Shown here in pieces: positions 6,874-10,495 of a stretch of DNA of 10,495 bases. Within the stretch, counting starts at the first letter, position 1. Each line of letters starts with the position of its first letter. The notes below the pieces were generated by a model. It was not told the DNA's origin. It did no database searches and worked only from the letters and a program-made list of their open reading frames with translations. Source of the stretch: CAMCXT01 sp046302715 (lineage in GTDB: Bacteria > Bacteroidota > Bacteroidia > M30B66); the NCBI GenBank assembly GCA_046302715.1, contig JBKCHQ010000018.1, forward strand, positions 1 through 10,495. The letters are read 5' to 3'. A program made the translations under genes and the position numbers.

Positions 6874-7842
6874 CTAAAAGGATGGACAATTTATTGTGCG
6901 GAAACGTTTCTTTTTCGGTTTACACTCAAGTACCATACCCAGCGAAATTTCGTGCGCTCCAGCTGTAGCGTTGGTTAAACGAGAAATAGTAATATCGTAG
7001 CTGTAACCTACTTTAAACATACCATGCTGTAAACCTAGCAAACCAATAAATGCATCACGGTTACGATACCATAAACCCGCAATGAATGGACTCTTCTGAA
7101 AATAGATACCCAAATTTAATTGCTGGAAATCTTGCTGACGCTGATATAGTATATTAGGCGAGATTTTAGCAGGATCGTGATTACGCGTTTTACGGCCTAG
7201 AGGAATAACTGCTCCCATATGGCCCGTAAACTTCATCGGTAAGCGACTCGTACTTGTTGTGTTTAGAAACGATTGATCGGGCTGCGTTAAATGGTGCGCT
7301 GCAAAACCGAAATAAAACTTATCACTGTAACCAAGGAAACCGGCACTAAAATCAGGAAATGATTTTGAAAGACTTCCCGGTTTTACCTCATTGGTTTCAT
7401 AGATGAACCCATAACGAGAATCAATTTGATCGCCAAAGGTTAATTTAGACCAATCAAGACGCCGATTGATAAACGATGCTTGAAAACCGGCTTTGATCGA
7501 AAAGTATCGATTTACGGGCAAATGGTAAGAATAAATTCCGCTAACGCTCGAGGTAATGAGCGTGCCGTCTCCTGCAATATCGTTGGTAGCGATAAAGCCT
7601 AAACCTCCGCTGATGCCGTCAAAATGTCTGTCCCATGAAGCACTTGAAGTAATGTAATTACCCGGAATGGCTGGCCATTGATTGCGATAATTCATTACAA
7701 AACGAGAACACCTCGCCGAACCTGCAAATGCAGGATTGAGATACAAGGGGTTTGCATAGAACTGCGTAAACTGAGGGTCCTGCGCTGCCGCATCAAAAAC
7801 AGCGGCTAAAAACGAAAATGTAAATAAGTATTTCTTTAACAT
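6874..7842 (-). CDS. PorP/SprF family type IX secretion outer-membrane protein
   Basis: A 322-residue member of the PorP/SprF family, beta-barrel-like outer-membrane proteins associated with T9SS. SprF is needed for surface display of the adhesin SprB in F. johnsoniae, and PorP is needed for secretion in Porphyromonas. A signal peptide (MLKKYLFTFSFLAAVFDAAA, cleavage before QDPQ) leads into the family hallmark DPQFTQFYANPLYLNPAFAGS and then NYRNQWPAIPG. Alternating aromatic/hydrophobic strands follow, and the C-terminus has HEISLGMVLECKPKKKRFR with a final CPSF. The ATG at 7842 is chosen because it gives a clean signal peptide; the frame extends to a TTG at 7896, which would spoil it. The gene lies 61 bp upstream of gldJ on the same strand and divergent from porU, suggesting a role in the core machine and not with one cargo. 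I leave the symbol empty because the family has many paralogues per genome. Confidence 0.88.
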   Translation of the reverse strand: MLKKYLFTFSFLAAVFDAAAQDPQFTQFYANPLYLNPAFAGSARCSRFVMNYRNQWPAIPGNYITSSASWDRHFDGISGGLGFIATNDIAGDGTLITSSVSGIYSYHLPVNRYFSIKAGFQASFINRRLDWSKLTFGDQIDSRYGFIYETNEVKPGSLSKSFPDFSAGFLGYSDKFYFGFAAHHLTQPDQSFLNTTSTSRLPMKFTGHMGAVIPLGRKTRNHDPAKISPNILYQRQQDFQQLNLGIYFQKSPFIAGLWYRNRDAFIGLLGLQHGMFKVGYSYDITISRLTNATAGAHEISLGMVLECKPKKKRFRTINCPSF

Positions 7843-8125
7843 CGGGAACGAATTTAAGCAAAATAACGCAATACGCAAATCGGGGTTACAGCACAATTAA
7901 TAAGAGATACGAACAATATTGTAAGATTTAAATCGTTTTTATGCTGTCAAAAATATCAAATTATATGAATCAAACACACAATTTGCCAAGTTTTTCAAAC
8001 GCGTTTACTCCAAATCTTATTGTGTGCCTATCGAAATCTAAAAAGCAAGGGCGTTATTTCTGGATGGTTTTTACCATTTTTTTTACATGTTTAATCTTTT
8101 GAACATTCTGCGTGTTACATTGCTT
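7843..8125. promoter_or_regulatory. Divergent control region between the porP-family gene and porU
   Basis: This 283-bp A/T-rich region holds no convincing gene. It must carry the promoters for both directions. Visible elements are the palindrome GATTTAAATC (7925-7934), the palindrome AAACGCGTTT (7997-8006), and an 8-bp inverted repeat CACACAAT (7975-7982) / ATTGTGTG (8019-8026) whose centre is one base from that of the second palindrome. A -7-like TTATTTTG (- strand, 7866-7859) lies ahead of the porP-family gene with one mismatch. No strong -33/-7 pair is seen for porU; the nearest box, TATATTTA, is at 8129-8136, inside the proposed coding start. Confidence 0.5.
7975..8026. repeat. Near-symmetric inverted repeat with central palindrome
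   Basis: CACACAAT at 7975-7982 is the exact reverse complement of ATTGTGTG at 8019-8026. Between them, AAACGCGTTT at 7997-8006 is itself a perfect 10-bp palindrome with nearly the same centre. It could be an operator for a dimeric regulator of the divergent genes. In A/T-rich DNA an 8-bp repeat over this distance can arise by chance. Confidence 0.35.
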
Positions 8126-10495
8126 ATGTATATTTACATCAAAATTTATCGGTCTGTTGTGAGGAATTTCCTGTTAACTTTTTTAATCGGAGCTTTATTT
8201 TCTGGAGGCTCTGTAATTGGCCAAAATACCGTAGAAATTTCGCGTACGCTGGATTGGACTCCCATAAAAAAAACAAGCATATCGCGTTACGATCAGGTTT
8301 TTACGCTTTGGTTCGAAGGTGCTCAAGTGCTACAGCCCGAAAACCAACTGCCCTGGTTTTTTGAAACACTCCCCGAAGCTAAAGGAAACACCATTATATC
8401 GGCTATTTTAACCGATGCTCAATATTCCCCTTTAAGTCAAGCCGAACGCGAAATATTACGTTCTGAAGATTTTGCCTCCACTCCTCAAATTGAAGCTCAC
8501 ATTGTATATGAGCAACGTAAGCCGCAACTCAGCCTTCAAATTTTACCGTTCAAAAAATCCGAAAGTCAGATCGAAAAATTAATCTCTTTCAAAGTTCGCA
8601 TTCAATTAGAAAACAACAGTGCTGCCAATAAGTCGAACCGAAGCTCCACAAATACCTCGGTATTAAATACCGGCCAATGGTTCAAACTTGGAATTAAAGA
8701 AAGTGGCGTGTATCGCATTACCAAGGCTCAACTTGCCGAAATGGGCATGAATGTCTCCATCAATCCACAGAACATTCGCATTTACGGAAATGGCGGTACC
8801 ATGCTGCCCGAACGTAATAACGTGTATTATCCTGACGATTTGATAGAAAACGCCATTGTTGTGTTGGGCGAAGCCGACGGTAGTTTCGACGATAACGATG
8901 CCATTTTATTTTATGCGCAAGGAACCACGAAATGGAGTTATGATATCAATAAAGAAATGTTCAGGCATACCTCAAACTTGTATGCTGATACCGCCTGGTA
9001 TTTTGTAACCGCTGATTTGGGGCCCGGTAAACGTTTGAGCACACAAGCCGAGTCGGAAGGAGCCATAAGCGCTACAGCCACGGTATTTGATGACTACGCA
9101 GTAGTGGAAAACGACGAGGAAAATCTCATCATCACCGGACGTCGTTGGTTTGGCAACCGAATGGAGGTGATTCCCTCACATTCATTTTCATTTAATTTCC
9201 CCAATTTAGCTTCGGGACCGCATAAAATTTCGGCCAACTTACTGGCTCGGGGTAGCAGCGCTACATCATTTCAGGTTTCTGCAGCCGGTCAAAACTTCCA
9301 ACAAACGGTAAACGGCCTGGGCAGCAATATGGGCTATCTGGATACCTATGCCAAGGAAAACGAAACTACCTTTTCATTTTCCACAAGCGGCTCCAATGTG
9401 CCTGTTACCATAACCAAACTTACCGAAGGCACCAACATTGGTTGGATCGACTTTATAAACGTAAATGTTAAGCGCAACCTCACGCTTAGCGGAGCTTCAC
9501 TTGCCTTTAGAACTCAAAATCTGGTAGCTGCCGGTCAGGTGGTAGATTACCGCGTATCTAATGCCAATGCATCGTGCCGCATCTGGGAAGTAAGTAATAT
9601 ATATGACACGCGGCTTCAGGCATCCACACTTTCGGGTTCCACTCTAAGTTTTAAAGTAAACCTCGATACGCTGCGCCAGTTTGTAGCCGTTGATTACAGC
9701 GCTACGACCTTCCCTACTCCTATAAGGGGCGGAAGTGTTAACAATCAGAATTTGCACGGCCTGACGCAGGCTGATGTACTAATTATTTCCCCCGCAACAC
9801 TGCTCAGTCAGGCCAATCGACTGGCGCAACATCACCGCAGTTTTGAGGGATACACTGTGCATGTGGTGGAAGACCGCCTCATTTACAACGAATTTTCCTC
9901 CGGAAAACCGGATATTGCCGGGCTACGAAACTTTGTGCGTATGTTTTATGAGCGCAGCAGCTCCGAAGCGGATGCACCAAAGTACTTGTTGCTTTTTGGT
10001 GACGGAACCTATAATCCTAAATCCATATACCGCAGCTACACTTCCTTATTGCCTACTTACGAATCGGTAGAGTCGTTGAGCCCTATCGGTTCTTATGCCT
10101 CCGACGATTTTTATGGCTTGCTTGATCCTACTGAAGGAACTTCGATTCAGTCGGCCAATGCCGGTTCGCTCGACATAGGAATTGGTCGCTTACCCGCCTC
10201 CAATGCTGAGGAGGCCTCCATTATGGTGGATAAAATTATTCACTACACCACTCGTCCCGAATGTTTGGGCGATTGGCGCAACGTGCTTTGCTTTGTGGCC
10301 GACGACGAAGACAATTCGGATCATGCTGAACAGGCCGAAAATGTATCCTCGATTATCGGTTTGCAGCATCCCGAATTTAATGTCGATAAAATTTACCTCG
10401 ATGCCTACCAGCAGCAAACGGGCGCAGGCGGACAAACCTATCCACAGGTAAATACCGCTATCAATAATCGCCTCGACCGCGGAACACTGATGATA
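8126..10495 (+). CDS. porU: Type IX secretion sortase PorU (5' part, cut by window end)
   Basis: PorU is the gingipain-like (peptidase family C25) cell-surface sortase that removes the C-terminal signal of T9SS cargo and attaches the cargo to A-LPS. The window holds 790 codons without a stop; known PorU proteins have about 1150-1170 residues, so roughly two-thirds is present. A signal peptide (RNFLLTFLIGALFSGGSVIG, then QN) is followed by the N-terminal region (FKLGIKESGVYRITKAQLAEMG, IRIYGNGGTMLPE, NAIVVLGEADGSFDDND), the TGRRWFGN motif near residue 335, and the C25 domain from about 548 (ADVLIISP, KYLLLFGDGTYN, SYASDDFYGLLD, LDIGIGRLP, NVLCFVADDED). The catalytic His (in a GHG-type motif) and Cys should lie just past the edge. 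The start is uncertain: in-frame ATG at 8087, ATG at 8126 and GTG at 8159; the last gives the shortest, most typical signal peptide. It is divergent from the porP-family gene; porV often follows porU. Confidence 0.92.
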   Translation, partial: MYIYIKIYRSVVRNFLLTFLIGALFSGGSVIGQNTVEISRTLDWTPIKKTSISRYDQVFTLWFEGAQVLQPENQLPWFFETLPEAKGNTIISAILTDAQYSPLSQAEREILRSEDFASTPQIEAHIVYEQRKPQLSLQILPFKKSESQIEKLISFKVRIQLENNSAANKSNRSSTNTSVLNTGQWFKLGIKESGVYRITKAQLAEMGMNVSINPQNIRIYGNGGTMLPERNNVYYPDDLIENAIVVLGEADGSFDDNDAILFYAQGTTKWSYDINKEMFRHTSNLYADTAWYFVTADLGPGKRLSTQAESEGAISATATVFDDYAVVENDEENLIITGRRWFGNRMEVIPSHSFSFNFPNLASGPHKISANLLARGSSATSFQVSAAGQNFQQTVNGLGSNMGYLDTYAKENETTFSFSTSGSNVPVTITKLTEGTNIGWIDFINVNVKRNLTLSGASLAFRTQNLVAAGQVVDYRVSNANASCRIWEVSNIYDTRLQASTLSGSTLSFKVNLDTLRQFVAVDYSATTFPTPIRGGSVNNQNLHGLTQADVLIISPATLLSQANRLAQHHRSFEGYTVHVVEDRLIYNEFSSGKPDIAGLRNFVRMFYERSSSEADAPKYLLLFGDGTYNPKSIYRSYTSLLPTYESVESLSPIGSYASDDFYGLLDPTEGTSIQSANAGSLDIGIGRLPASNAEEASIMVDKIIHYTTRPECLGDWRNVLCFVADDEDNSDHAEQAENVSSIIGLQHPEFNVDKIYLDAYQQQTGAGGQTYPQVNTAINNRLDRGTLMI

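Noticed and set aside
7843..7896. N-terminal extension of the PorP-family protein to a TTG at 7896
   Set aside because: It would put 18 residues including cysteines ahead of a clean signal peptide that begins at ATG 7842.
7921..8020. TAAGATTT / AAATCTTA inverted repeat in the porP/porU spacer
   Set aside because: Eight A/T-rich bases about 80 bp apart are expected by chance in this composition; not kept as a separate feature.
9843..10451. Open frames on both strands inside porU
   Set aside because: The third frame encodes continuous PorU sequence across the whole stretch; these are shadows.

Overview
The window looks like a chromosomal segment of a member of the Bacteroidota, probably a Flavobacteriia/Cytophagia-type organism. 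The reasons are the type IX secretion and gliding genes (PorU, GldJ, PorP/SprF family), moderate-to-low GC, weak or absent Shine-Dalgarno sequences, and A/T-rich intergenic stretches with matches to the Bacteroidota -7 promoter box (TAnnTTTG). I see no mobile element, CRISPR array, tRNA or rRNA.

Layout from left to right: (1) the last 44 codons of an unrecognised + strand gene (3-137). (2) A + strand MacB/FtsX-type ABC transporter permease (295-1533) with no ATPase gene beside it. (3) Convergent to it, a - strand anhydro-N-acetylmuramic acid kinase, anmK (1565-2692). (4) Divergent from anmK across 51 bp, a + strand short-chain-type acyl-CoA dehydrogenase (2744-3883). (5) Convergent and abutting with no spacer, a - strand murF (3884-5185). 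(6) Upstream of murF on the same strand, gldJ (5262-6812) and a PorP/SprF-family gene (6874-7842). (7) Divergent from these across a 283-bp A/T-rich region, the first 790 codons of porU (8126 to the window end, cut off).

The right half is the most coherent part. PorU is the sortase of the type IX secretion system (T9SS), GldJ is an outer-membrane lipoprotein needed for T9SS and gliding, and PorP/SprF proteins are outer-membrane components linked to T9SS secretion and surface adhesins. Their divergent arrangement suggests a shared control region for building the machine. murF lies downstream of gldJ but behind a strong hairpin terminator (14-bp perfect stem, 5208-5239), so it is probably transcribed from its own start. 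The hairpin also argues that murF begins at 5185 and not at an upstream in-frame GTG. anmK (recycling of anhydroMurNAc) and murF (last cytoplasmic step of the UDP-MurNAc-pentapeptide pathway) both serve the cell wall, but they are not in one operon.

I found no convincing wholly new system. The items most worth a second look are the terminator/promoter/start overlap ahead of murF, the porP-gldJ/porU divergent arrangement with near-symmetric inverted repeats between, the acidic insert in GldJ, and the start of porU.
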